This document shows positions 36,236 to 44,623 of a stretch of 64,000 nt of DNA, one piece after another. This DNA is from Shinella sp. CPCC 101442. Lineage in GTDB: Bacteria; Pseudomonadota; Alphaproteobacteria; Rhizobiales; Rhizobiaceae. The notes under the pieces are model-generated. The model saw only the letters and a program-made list of their open reading frames with translations. It did no database searches and was not told the origin of the DNA. Position 1 is the first letter of the stretch. Each line of letters begins with the position of its first letter. The stretch is taken from the NCBI RefSeq assembly GCF_024704725.1, contig NZ_JALIQS010000001.1, positions 248,001 to 312,000 of the forward strand. Direction: 5' to 3'. Position numbers and translations under genes: made by a program.

Positions 36236-37323
36236 TGCCCCTTCCGGTCAAGAAGATCCGCGTTCTCATCATCGACGACTCGGCAAGCGTGCGCCAGGCG
36301 CTGACCCACGTTCTGGAGCAGGATCCGGAGATCGAGGTGATGGGGGCCGCCTCCGACCCGTTCATGGCGGCCAAGAAGATCCAGGAGGAAATTCCCGACG
36401 TCATCACGCTGGACGTGGAAATGCCGCGCATGGACGGCATCACCTTCCTGCGCAAGCTGATGTCGCAGCGGCCGATCCCAGTCGTCATGTGCTCATCGCT
36501 GACCGAGGAAGGCTCCGAAACGCTGATGCAGGCCCTGGAGGCCGGCGCCGTCGACATCATCCTGAAGCCCAAGATCGGCGCCGCCGACCACCTTGCCGAA
36601 TCCGGCACGCGCATCCGTGAGGCGGTCAAAGGCGCCGCGGTGGCGCGCCTTGGCCACGGCCGGCGCGCGGCAGTTTCGAGCGGCCCGACGGCAAAGCTCA
36701 CCGCTGACGCCGTGCTGCCGCCGCCAAGCGGCCGCGCCATGGCAAAGACGACGGAAATGGTTACCTGTATCGGCGCATCGACCGGCGGCACCGAGGCGCT
36801 GCGCGTGCTGCTCGAGCAACTGCCGGCCAACTCTCCAGGCATCGTGATCGTGCAGCACATGCCGGAAAAATTCACCGCCGCCTTCGCCAAGCGGCTGAAC
36901 AGTCTGTGTGACGTCGAGGTCAAGGAGGCCGTGCATGGCGATCCTGTGCTGCGCGGCCATGTGCTGATCGCGCCCGGCGACAAACACATGATGCTGGAGC
37001 GGCAGGGCGCGCGCTATCACGTCGCGGTGCGCGAAGGCCCTCTGGTCTCCCGTCACCGGCCATCCGTCGATGTGCTCTTCCGTTCCGCCGCCCGTTCGGC
37101 CGGCGGCAATGCGATGGGCGTCATCATGACCGGCATGGGGGACGATGGGGCACGCGGCATGGCCGAGATGCATCAGGCCGGCGCCTATACGGTGGCGCAG
37201 GACGAGGCAACCTCCATCGTCTTCGGCATGCCGAAGGAAGCAATTGCCCATGGCGGCGTCGACAAGATCCTGCCCCTCGACCAGCTTGCCCGCGAAATCC
37301 TTGCGGCGGACCGTCGCCGATAA
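36235..37323 (+). CDS. cheB: Chemotaxis response regulator protein-glutamate methylesterase CheB
   Basis: The 362-residue protein has a receiver domain with D14/D15 and phospho-acceptor D60 ([13 protein letters not shown]). A linker follows, then the methylesterase domain with catalytic Ser in [15 protein letters not shown], His in [13 protein letters not shown] and Asp in [12 protein letters not shown]. It removes methyl groups (and deamidates) on receptors. ATG 36235 overlaps the cheR stop; the long upstream frame lies inside cheR and is not coding. Last recognised che gene. Confidence 0.95.
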   Translation: MPLPVKKIRVLIIDDSASVRQALTHVLEQDPEIEVMGAASDPFMAAKKIQEEIPDVITLDVEMPRMDGITFLRKLMSQRPIPVVMCSSLTEEGSETLMQALEAGAVDIILKPKIGAADHLAESGTRIREAVKGAAVARLGHGRRAAVSSGPTAKLTADAVLPPPSGRAMAKTTEMVTCIGASTGGTEALRVLLEQLPANSPGIVIVQHMPEKFTAAFAKRLNSLCDVEVKEAVHGDPVLRGHVLIAPGDKHMMLERQGARYHVAVREGPLVSRHRPSVDVLFRSAARSAGGNAMGVIMTGMGDDGARGMAEMHQAGAYTVAQDEATSIVFGMPKEAIAHGGVDKILPLDQLAREILAADRRR

Positions 37324-37428
37324 AGCATTTTCACCGGCCGTTAACCATAATTGGCCAGAGTGACGAAGCACCATGCGGGGTGTCTTGTTCGAGCGATGAC
37401 CGGCTCACGAACCGATCCAGAGAGGCTC

Positions 37429-38136
37429 ATGCCCGTCATCACCTTCGCCAATACCAAGGGCGGCGCCGGCAAGACGACCGCGGTGCTGCTGCTCGCGACC
37501 GAGCTTGCACGGCTTGGTTTTCGCGTCTCGGTGCTCGACGCGGATCCGCAGCACTGGATCACCCGCTGGTATGAGAATTCCGAGGGCGCTCGCGGCAATC
37601 GGCTGCATGTCGTTCCCTATGTCACCATGAGCACGATCGACCGGCAGCTCGCCGAAGAGAAGGCCAGGGCCGACTTCGTGCTGATCGATCTGCCGGGATC
37701 ACGCAGCTCCCTGCTCGCCAAGGCGGTCGGTCATGCCGACTACGTGCTGATCCCCGTGCAGGGCTCGGCCATGGATGCCCAGGGCGGCGCCAATGTCATC
37801 GAGCTCCTTCAGTATCTCGAGGACAAGGCCAACATCCGCATCCGCCACTCCGTGGTGCTCACCCGCGTCAATTCGATGGTGACGACCCGCGCGATGAATG
37901 CCGTGAAAGACCTCCTCGCCGCGCGCCGCGTGCACCTGCTCGAAACGCCTATCGTCGAACGCTCCGCCTTCCGTGACATCTTCGGCTGCGGTGGCACGCT
38001 CTACTCGATGGATGCGAGACAGGTCAGCAACCTCGACAAGGCGCAGGAAAACGCCCGCGCGCTGGCGCTCGAAGTGCTCCGGCAGATTCCCAGCGCTGTC
38101 TCCGTCGATGGCCACGGCATGAAAGAGGTCGCGTAG
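37429..38136 (+). CDS. ParA/VirC1-like ATPase downstream of cheB
   Basis: The 235-residue P-loop ATPase has a deviant Walker A NTKGGAGKTTAVLLLATELA at about residues 7-26, DADPQHWITRWYEN and VLIDLPGSRSSLLAKA (Walker B). It resembles VirC1 and stand-alone ParA proteins; there is no HTH and no ParB partner nearby. ATG 37429 follows AGAGGCTC and matches the usual MPVITFAN start, so upstream codons are unlikely to be used. A palindrome at 38154-38167 lies just after it. It could position chemoreceptor clusters or plasmid DNA; see findings. Confidence 0.8.
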   Translation: MPVITFANTKGGAGKTTAVLLLATELARLGFRVSVLDADPQHWITRWYENSEGARGNRLHVVPYVTMSTIDRQLAEEKARADFVLIDLPGSRSSLLAKAVGHADYVLIPVQGSAMDAQGGANVIELLQYLEDKANIRIRHSVVLTRVNSMVTTRAMNAVKDLLAARRVHLLETPIVERSAFRDIFGCGGTLYSMDARQVSNLDKAQENARALALEVLRQIPSAVSVDGHGMKEVA

Positions 38137-38153
38137 CCACAGGACGCCCCCTA

Positions 38154-38167
38154 CCGGATCGATCCGG
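38154..38167. repeat. 14-bp perfect palindrome after the ParA-like gene
   Basis: CCGGATCGATCCGG lies between the convergent ParA-like and PhnD-like genes. It could be a weak hairpin or a protein-binding site. No T-run follows. Confidence 0.4.
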
Positions 38168-38237
38168 CGACGGACCTTGCTTGGTTTGCAGCCGATGCCA
38201 ACAGCGCCATGTCGCGGAGAAACACCAGCAATCAACC

Positions 38238-39038
38238 TCAGGCGATTGCTGGATAGCCGTGACGCGCGGCCTCCCGATCCAGCTCCGCCAGCACCTCGTA
38301 GTCGGCATCGCCAAGCAGGCGGATACCGCGCAGCGACAGCGTATCGCAGGTCTCGGCAAGATCGGGATCGGCAATGGTTTCGGCCAAAGCGCGGCGCAGG
38401 ATGGCGAGATCCTTCGCCGGGGTCGAGGCGGAGGTGATGAAGGGTAGGCCCGGCCCCCTGGCGGTTTCGGCGAGAATACGCACGCCGGCAACACGATCGG
38501 CATCAAAGCGCAGCGTGTTGCCGAAGGTGACACAGTCGATCGACGCAATGTCAGCCTCGCCACGGGCAACCGCATCGATGCTCTCCCGATGGCCCCCGGT
38601 CTCGATCACCGACGAGAAGAAGCGACCGTCGATCGCATGAGGCGCGACAGAATGGCGAAAGAGATTGTATCCGGAATTGCTGCCGGGTTCGTTGATCGCG
38701 GCACGCGCGCCTCTCAAATCCTCGATCGCGGTGGCGCAGGATTGGGCGTTGACGATAATGAAGCTGCATGTGAGCGGACCATCGCAGCCCGCGAGCCCGT
38801 AGACCGGCGTTGCGACAAGCTGCACCTTGCCGCGCAGATGCTGGACATAGGGATATCCGCAGGTCTGGCTAAACAGCAGATCCGGCCTGAGCCAAGTGTC
38901 GGGAGAGATATCGTCAAGCGTCGCCGGTGCTTCAAGGCCAAGTGCGCGGGCGCGCCGGCCCAGCGCCGCCCAGAACAGATGCGTCGCCTGCGCAACCGGC
39001 GGCGGGCTGACATACATGAAGAGGCTGGCGAGCGGCAT
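38238..39038 (-). CDS. PhnD/SsuA-like substrate-binding-fold protein without signal peptide
   Basis: The 266-residue protein has the type II periplasmic-binding-protein fold of phosphate/phosphite/phosphonate binding proteins: LLFSQTCGYPYVQHL, DLRGARAAINEPGSNSGYNL, GHRESIDAVARGEADIASID and a C-terminal AILRRALAETIADPDL. The N-terminus (MPLASLFMYVSPPPVAQATH) shows no Sec or Tat signal or lipobox, so the product may be cytoplasmic. No permease or ATPase gene is adjacent. It is divergent from pqqA. ATG 39038 is the best start; the longer open frame runs into the pqq promoter. Confidence 0.75.
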   Translation of the reverse strand: MPLASLFMYVSPPPVAQATHLFWAALGRRARALGLEAPATLDDISPDTWLRPDLLFSQTCGYPYVQHLRGKVQLVATPVYGLAGCDGPLTCSFIIVNAQSCATAIEDLRGARAAINEPGSNSGYNLFRHSVAPHAIDGRFFSSVIETGGHRESIDAVARGEADIASIDCVTFGNTLRFDADRVAGVRILAETARGPGLPFITSASTPAKDLAILRRALAETIADPDLAETCDTLSLRGIRLLGDADYEVLAELDREAARHGYPAIA

Positions 39039-39229
39039 GGACGAACTCCGGAACCGAAAAACCAATGCAATGCGCGGATTTGAATAGCAACGGGATTTCG
39101 TTGCTCGCGCGCTCCATAGACCGCTCCGGGTTGGCGATCGAGAGGATCGAGACCTTGGTCGCATTGTGTGGCCACCGGCAACGAGCGCAAGCTGACGGGG
39201 TGGCTGTTCCACATCTGGAGGAGAAGCAT

Positions 39230-39331
39230 ATGGCCTGGAAGAAACCCGTCATCAAAGACATTGCCTGCGGCATGGAAATCAACATGTACGGACCTTCGGA
39301 AGACGATCCGCGTCCGGATCATCCGTTCTGA
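39230..39331 (+). CDS. pqqA: PQQ precursor peptide PqqA
   Basis: The 33-residue peptide begins MAWKKPVIKDIACGMEINMY. Glu16 and Tyr20, spaced E-x3-Y, are the residues cross-linked by PqqE and retained in pyrroloquinoline quinone. An excellent ribosome site (GGAGGAGAAGCAT) supports the short start over the longer open frame. The stop lies within the pqqB leader (TGAGGAGACC), so the two are coupled. First gene of pqqABCDE. Confidence 0.95.
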   Translation: MAWKKPVIKDIACGMEINMYGPSEDDPRPDHPF

Positions 39332-39338
39332 GGAGACC

Positions 39339-40226
39339 GTGCGTATCGTTGTTCTCGGGGCAGGCGCCGGGGGGGGCCTGCCCCAATGGAACTGCGGCTG
39401 CCCGCAGTGCGCCGCCGCGCGGCAGGGCCTGATTGCTCCGATGAGCCAGAGCACGCTTGCCGTGAGCGTCGATGGCGAAGGCTGGGTGCTGCTCAATGCC
39501 TCGCCGGATCTGCGTCAGCAGCTCGCCGCCTGCTCGTCGCTGCATCCGAAGGGGCTGCGGGACAGCCCGGTGAAAGCGGTGGTGGTGACCAATGGCGATG
39601 TCGATCATATCGCGGGTCTTCTGACCCTGCGCGAGAAGACCGGCTTCACCCTCCATGCCACCGAGGCGACCCATCGGGTCCTTTTGGAAAATGCTGTCTT
39701 CGGCGTTCTCGATCCGGCTTTGGTGGAGCGCCGGACCATCACCCTAGACCAGCCCTTCAGCCCGCTTCCGGGCCTGATGGTCACGGCCTATGCCGTTCCG
39801 GGAAAGGTCCCGCTCTATCTCGAAGACGGCGCGCCCGATCTGGCGATGCTCGGCGAGCAGACGGTTGGGCTGCGTTTACAATCCGGGGAGCATGAGGCGC
39901 ACTACGTTCCCGGATGTGCTGCGCTGCCGGACTGGCTCGTGGATCGGCTGACGCCCGCCGCAGCCGTGCTTTTCGACGGTACAATCTGGACCGACGACGA
40001 GATGCCCCGGTCCGGCACCGGCGCCAAGACCGGCGCGCGCATGGGGCATATCGCGATGAGCGGTGCGGGCGGCTCGCTTGAACGCCTCGCCGGGCTTCGG
40101 GGCCGACGCATCTACACGCATGTCAACAACACGAACCCGGCACTGATACCCGAAAGCGCGGCACGCATCGCGATCGCCGCCGCCGGATGGGAAATCGCGA
40201 GCGATGGCATGGAGGTCGTCCTGTGA
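39339..40226 (+). CDS. pqqB: PQQ biosynthesis protein PqqB
   Basis: The 295-residue metallo-beta-lactamase-fold protein has VLGAGAGGGLPQWNCGCPQC at the N-terminus, the metal-site stretch VVTNGDVDHIAGLL, and GHIAMSGAGGSLERL and YTHVNNTNPAL near the C-terminus, all standard for PqqB. It hydroxylates a Tyr-derived intermediate in the pathway. The GTG start at 39339 is right after TGAGGAGACC. The stop overlaps the pqqC start (GTGA). Confidence 0.94.
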   Translation: MRIVVLGAGAGGGLPQWNCGCPQCAAARQGLIAPMSQSTLAVSVDGEGWVLLNASPDLRQQLAACSSLHPKGLRDSPVKAVVVTNGDVDHIAGLLTLREKTGFTLHATEATHRVLLENAVFGVLDPALVERRTITLDQPFSPLPGLMVTAYAVPGKVPLYLEDGAPDLAMLGEQTVGLRLQSGEHEAHYVPGCAALPDWLVDRLTPAAAVLFDGTIWTDDEMPRSGTGAKTGARMGHIAMSGAGGSLERLAGLRGRRIYTHVNNTNPALIPESAARIAIAAAGWEIASDGMEVVL

Positions 40227-40993
40227 GCCCGAGCCAAAAGCACGAAGACCAGCCCCTCGGCCGCGACGAATTCGAGGCGCGCCTGCGCCGGGTCGGCGAG
40301 GAGCGCTATCACGACAAACATCGCTTTCACGACCGGCTGCACGGTGGCGCCTGCACGATGGACGAGGTGCAGGCCTGGGTGATCAACCGCTGGCAATACC
40401 AGTGTTCCATTCCCATGAAGGACGCCGCTTTCTTGTCGCGTTGCCGCGATCCGGATCTGCGCCGCATCTGGCGGTCGCGCATCGAGGACCACGACGGCAG
40501 CCCCGAGGATGGCGGCGGCATCCGGCGCTGGCTGCGGCTTGCGGAAGGCGTCGGGCTGGATCCGGCCTATGTCGCCTCCGGTCGCGGCGTGATGCCGGCA
40601 ACGCGTTTCATCGTCGATGCCTATATCCGCTTCGTGCGCGATGAACCGCTCATTGCCGCGATGGCGAGTTCCCTGACCGAGATGTTCGCGCCCGCCATCC
40701 ACACGCGCCGTATCGACGGCCTGCTGGAGCATTACGATTTCGCCGATCGCGAAACGATCTCCTATTTCCGCCACCGCCTGAGCGAAGCGCCGAAGGATGT
40801 TCGGTTCACGCTCGACTGGGTGCTGACCCACGCCGCGACCCGCACGGAGCAGGAAGCCGCGATCGCCGCGCTGACCTTCAAGACGGATGTGCTCTGGGCG
40901 CAGCTCGATGCGCTCTGGGGCGGCTATGTCGAGGGACACAGACCGCCGGGCGCCTGGAAGCCCGGCGAAGGACAAAGGATGGAGCGCGCATGA
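40223..40993 (+). CDS. pqqC: Pyrroloquinoline-quinone synthase PqqC
   Basis: The 256-residue cofactorless oxidase of heme-oxygenase-like fold closes the last ring of PQQ. It contains YHDKHRFHDRLHGGACT, WVINRWQYQCSIPMKDAAFL, RIEDHDGSPEDGGGIRRW and SSLTEMFAPAIHTRRI, which carry the active-site His, Arg and Tyr residues. The GTG start overlaps the pqqB stop (GTGA) and the stop overlaps pqqD (ATGA). Length is normal. Confidence 0.95.
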   Translation: MSPSQKHEDQPLGRDEFEARLRRVGEERYHDKHRFHDRLHGGACTMDEVQAWVINRWQYQCSIPMKDAAFLSRCRDPDLRRIWRSRIEDHDGSPEDGGGIRRWLRLAEGVGLDPAYVASGRGVMPATRFIVDAYIRFVRDEPLIAAMASSLTEMFAPAIHTRRIDGLLEHYDFADRETISYFRHRLSEAPKDVRFTLDWVLTHAATRTEQEAAIAALTFKTDVLWAQLDALWGGYVEGHRPPGAWKPGEGQRMERA

Positions 40994-41262
40994 CGGACGA
41001 TCCCGTTCCCCTCCTCCCGCGCGGAACCCGCCTGCACCATGACCGGGTGCGCGGCACGATGGTTCTGCTCGTTCCGGAGCGCGCGCTTCTGCTCGACGAA
41101 ATCGGCAGCGCCATTCTCGGCGAGGTCGATGGCCGCTTGTCCCTCGGAGCGATTTCCGCCCGCCTCGCAGAGCGCTATGGCGCGCCGGAGGCGGATGTTG
41201 CGTCGGATGTCCGCGACTTTCTCGGCGGGCTCGTTGCCCAGAGGCTGGTGGACTATCGATGA
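40990..41262 (+). CDS. pqqD: PQQ biosynthesis peptide chaperone PqqD
   Basis: The 90-residue RiPP recognition element has LPRGTRLHHDRVRGTMVLLV and EVDGRLSLGAISARLAERYG, the beta-strand and helix that hold the PqqA leader for PqqE. It overlaps both neighbours by four bases. Not fused to PqqC or PqqE, unlike in some methylotrophs. Confidence 0.93.
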   Translation: MTDDPVPLLPRGTRLHHDRVRGTMVLLVPERALLLDEIGSAILGEVDGRLSLGAISARLAERYGAPEADVASDVRDFLGGLVAQRLVDYR

Positions 41263-42347
41263 CGGACCGTCCCGCCCCACCGATCGCCATGCTCGCGGAA
41301 CTGACGCATCGCTGTCCGCTGTCCTGCTCCTATTGCTCGAACCCGCTGGAGCTGACAGCGCGTGACAATGAGCTGTCGACCGAAGTCTGGTCGGACGTCT
41401 TTCGCCAGGCCGCCGATCTCGGAGTGCTGCAACTGCACCTTTCCGGCGGCGAACCGGCATCCCGGCGCGATCTCGAAGCCCTCGTGAAGGCGGCGCGGGA
41501 TGCGGCACTCTACGTCAACCTGATCACGTCGGGCATCGGGCTCACGCCGGCGCGTCTCGATGCGCTCGAAGTAGCAGGGATCGACCACGTCCAGCTCTCG
41601 CTGCAGGCGACGACGGCCGAAAAGGCCGACTGGGTCGGAGGCTACAAGGGGGGATTTGTCCGCAAACTCGCCTTCGCCGACGAAGTCCGTCGGCGCGGCA
41701 TTCCCTTGACGGTCAATGCCGTCATGCACCGGCACACGATCGACGACATCGAGGCCGCAATCGACTTCGCCGCCGATCTTGGCGCCCGCCGGATCGAGGT
41801 GGCCTGCGTGCAATTCTACGGATGGGCTCTGGCAAACCGCGCCGCCCTGCTCCCGACGCGCGCACAAGTCCAACATGCCAAGGAGGCCGTCGCCGCCGCA
41901 CGTCGGGTCTATGCCGGGCGCATGACCATCGATTTCGTTCCGCCCGACTACTATGCCGATTACCCCAAGGCCTGCATGGGCGGCTGGGGCTCGACCGGCA
42001 TCAACATAGCCCCCGACGGCGCCGTCCTGCCGTGCCACGCCGCGGCGACCATCCCCGGTCTCGTATTCGACCGGGTGACCGAAACATCCCTTTCGACCAT
42101 CTGGTACGAGGGCGCCGCCTTCAACGCGTTCCGGGGCCATGAATGGATGCAGGAGCCTTGCCGGAGCTGCGCCCGGCGCGACCACGACCATGGCGGCTGC
42201 CGCTGCCAGGCGATGGCGCTGGCCGCCGATGCCACGGCGACCGACCCGGTCTGCCGCCATGCGCCGGCTCGCCCCATCGTGGATCATATCATCGCCGAAC
42301 AGGCTTCGACGGCCGCGCACTTCACCTACCGAACCCACAAGCACTAG
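41259..42347 (+). CDS. pqqE: PqqA peptide cyclase (radical SAM) PqqE
   Basis: The 362-residue radical SAM enzyme has the cluster motif C19-x3-C23-x2-C26 (CPLSCSYC), SGGEPASRRDLEALV for SAM binding, and a C-terminal SPASM region (CMGGWGSTGINIAPDG, then CRSCARRDHDHGGCRCQ) with auxiliary iron-sulfur ligands. It joins Glu16 and Tyr20 of PqqA, guided by PqqD. No pqqF protease is present in the window, so the peptide is trimmed by a product encoded elsewhere. Confidence 0.95.
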   Translation: MTDRPAPPIAMLAELTHRCPLSCSYCSNPLELTARDNELSTEVWSDVFRQAADLGVLQLHLSGGEPASRRDLEALVKAARDAALYVNLITSGIGLTPARLDALEVAGIDHVQLSLQATTAEKADWVGGYKGGFVRKLAFADEVRRRGIPLTVNAVMHRHTIDDIEAAIDFAADLGARRIEVACVQFYGWALANRAALLPTRAQVQHAKEAVAAARRVYAGRMTIDFVPPDYYADYPKACMGGWGSTGINIAPDGAVLPCHAAATIPGLVFDRVTETSLSTIWYEGAAFNAFRGHEWMQEPCRSCARRDHDHGGCRCQAMALAADATATDPVCRHAPARPIVDHIIAEQASTAAHFTYRTHKH

Positions 42348-42356
42348 CGGCAGCTT

Positions 42357-43334
42357 TCAAGCGCGGAAATCGACCGCCAGCGACCGCACGTCGGCGACGT
42401 AACGCTGCAAGCGGGCGGCGTTGTCGGCAAGGTCCGGACGGGCCGCAGCCCAGCCGATATAGGTGAGCGCACGCAAGAGCAGGAAGAGCGGCAGATATTC
42501 GAATTCCGCCTGCGCCTGCGGCCTGATGGCGGCGTAACCGTCAAGCAATGCGGCACGCAGGATCGGATAGGATTGTTCGCGCCGGTTGCGCAGCAGCGTC
42601 GTCGCCAGGTCGAACAGGCGGAAGCCGAAGCCGCAATCGTCGAAATCGATGAAAGCGACCGCACCTTTGCGCACGAAGATGTTTTCCCGCACGATATCGG
42701 CGTGGATCAGGCCGTAATCGAGGCGCAACGCGACGGATGCAAGGCGAACCGAGAGCGTTTCACGCAGCGCCGTCAAATAGGTCCGGTCTTCGGCAGAGAG
42801 CGCTGCGCAATCCCAGAACCGGCCCCAGAACGGCGTTTCGCCGAGCAGGCCGGCAGCATCCCAGGCGGGACGTTCGAAACCCACCGGCTGGCGAAAGGCA
42901 TCGGCGGCACCGTGCAGCAGCGCCATTTCTCGGCCAATGGCATCGAAGATCACCGGCAGGTCGCGGCCCTCTTCGGAGAGCGGAACACCGGTCTCGCCGA
43001 GCGGTTCGCCATCGATCCAACCTATAAGGTCGGCGTAATGCGGCCCATCGCCGAAGGCGACGAGCAAGGCGCCGTTTGCCGCCGGAATCGGCTGCGGCAC
43101 GGCAAGGCCACGATCGCGCAGGTTCGCCATGAAGGCGAGTTCCGAGGCGAGTGCTGCCTGCGAATGATAGGCCGGGCGATGCAGCCGCAGTGCCGCAGGA
43201 TCGCCCCAGGCGAGCTTTACCTTGAACACCGCGTTTTCGCGGTATTTGATGAGTTCGGGCACCTGCTCCGGCAGATCCCAATGGGCAAGCGCGGCGATGG
43301 CCCGCCGCGTCAGCATCTCCTCCATGCCGCCCAT
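42357..43334 (-). CDS. APH-family kinase, hydroxylysine-kinase-like
   Basis: The roughly 325-residue small-molecule kinase of the aminoglycoside phosphotransferase fold has the catalytic loop LIHADIVRENIFVRKG and the metal motif FIDFDDCGFGFRLFDL (usually D-F-D-D in this group), with ENAVFKVKLAWGD as the ATP-binding strand. It resembles hydroxylysine kinase (AGPHD1/HYKK) and other amino-alcohol or choline-type kinases. ATG 43334 is four bases after the upstream gene's stop; other ATGs at 43358, 43325 and 43316 are possible. Directly downstream of a phospho-lyase-like gene, which strongly suggests they act in sequence. Confidence 0.75.
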   Translation of the reverse strand: MGGMEEMLTRRAIAALAHWDLPEQVPELIKYRENAVFKVKLAWGDPAALRLHRPAYHSQAALASELAFMANLRDRGLAVPQPIPAANGALLVAFGDGPHYADLIGWIDGEPLGETGVPLSEEGRDLPVIFDAIGREMALLHGAADAFRQPVGFERPAWDAAGLLGETPFWGRFWDCAALSAEDRTYLTALRETLSVRLASVALRLDYGLIHADIVRENIFVRKGAVAFIDFDDCGFGFRLFDLATTLLRNRREQSYPILRAALLDGYAAIRPQAQAEFEYLPLFLLLRALTYIGWAAARPDLADNAARLQRYVADVRSLAVDFRA

Positions 43335-43338
43335 CGGC

Positions 43339-44622
43339 TCAGAGCCCGCCCAGGACATCGTCGAGCGTCGACAACATCAGGTCCGCGTTCTCTTTCGAGA
43401 AAGGCATGGGCGGGCGGATTTTCGTGGCGTTCTGGTGGATGCCGAGCTTGCCCATCAGCACGCCGCGCTCGCGCATGCCGTTGATGACGCGGGTGGCAAT
43501 GTCGGAGGCCGGGGTCTTCTCCGCCCGGTCGAGCACCAGTTCGGCGCCGAAGAACAGGCCGCTGCCGCGTACATTGCCGATCAGCGGGTGTTTATCCGCC
43601 AGTTTCTGCAGGCCTGCACGGGCATAGGCGCCGACGTCCAGCGCGTTTTCCTGCAGCTTTTCATCCTCCAGCACGTCGAGCACCGCCAGGGCCGCCGCGC
43701 AGGAGACGGGATTGCCGCCGAAGGTGTTGAAGTAGCGAAAAGCCTTGCGGAAGGCGTTCAGCGTCTCGGCACCGGCGACGACACCGCCGACCGGATGGCC
43801 ATTGGCCATCGGTTTGCCGAGGGTAACGACGTCGGGGACGATACCCGCTTTCTGGTGGCCCCACATATGGGTGCCGGCGCGGCCGAAACCGGGCTGCACC
43901 TCATCGCAGATCACGATGCCGCCAGCCTTGCGCACGGCAGCGACGGCGGGGGCGAGAAAGTTTTCCGGCAGGTCCGGAAAACCCTCATTGGCGAAGAAGG
44001 GATCGATGATCAGCGCGGAAAAGCCGAAGGGGCTTTCCTGCAACGAGGCGATGGCCTCCTCCACCTTCACCGCCCAGGCCGTTGCGAAAGCAGCACCGCC
44101 CTCGCCGCCGAGCGGCCGATAGGCATCGGGTGCGGGCACATGGCGGACATGGCCGCCATAGCCGCCGACCGGCGGCATGCGGGTCGAAAGCTGCGATACC
44201 GCCGTGGTGTTGCCGTGATAGGTGAAGTCGGTGGCGATCACGCCCGTCTTGCCGGTCACGGCCTGCGCCATGCGCAGCGCCACGTCGTTCGCCTCGCTGC
44301 CGGTGCAGGTCAGGATGGCACTGTCGAGGCTCTTGTCGAAGGTCGCGGTCAGGCGCTCGACATAGTCAAGGATGCCTTCGTGCAGATAGCGGGTGTGGGT
44401 GTTGAGCGTCGAGGCCTGCCGGCAGATCGCCTCCACAACGCGCGGATGGCAATGGCCGACATGCGGCACATTGTTGTAGCAGTCGAGATACTGTTTCCCG
44501 TCCGCATCCCACAGCCACACACCCTCGCCCTTCACGAGATGAACCGGGTCCTCGTAGAAAAGCGACATGTTGCGGCCGAGCAGTTTTTCGCGCCGGGCGC
44601 GCAGAGCCTCCTCGCCCGCCAT
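43339..44622 (-). CDS. Class III PLP enzyme, ethanolamine-phosphate/phosphohydroxylysine phospho-lyase-like
   Basis: The 427-residue fold-type I protein includes YLDCYNNVPHVGHCHPRVVE, TCTGSEANDVALRMAQAV, TDFTYHGNTTA, VICDEVQPGFGRAGTHMWG and TLGKPMANGHPVGGVVAG, where the Lys is the PLP lysine. NNVPHVGHCHP and NTHTRYLHEGILDY match human AGXT2L1/AGXT2L2 phospho-lyases closely from memory, more than ordinary omega-aminotransferases. Those enzymes eliminate phosphate and ammonia from phosphorylated amino alcohols to give aldehydes. The partner kinase is the next gene. Start at ATG 44622 is just before the upstream gene's stop; the longer open frame is inside that gene. Confidence 0.8.
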   Translation of the reverse strand: MAGEEALRARREKLLGRNMSLFYEDPVHLVKGEGVWLWDADGKQYLDCYNNVPHVGHCHPRVVEAICRQASTLNTHTRYLHEGILDYVERLTATFDKSLDSAILTCTGSEANDVALRMAQAVTGKTGVIATDFTYHGNTTAVSQLSTRMPPVGGYGGHVRHVPAPDAYRPLGGEGGAAFATAWAVKVEEAIASLQESPFGFSALIIDPFFANEGFPDLPENFLAPAVAAVRKAGGIVICDEVQPGFGRAGTHMWGHQKAGIVPDVVTLGKPMANGHPVGGVVAGAETLNAFRKAFRYFNTFGGNPVSCAAALAVLDVLEDEKLQENALDVGAYARAGLQKLADKHPLIGNVRGSGLFFGAELVLDRAEKTPASDIATRVINGMRERGVLMGKLGIHQNATKIRPPMPFSKENADLMLSTLDDVLGGL

Positions 44623-44623
44623 C

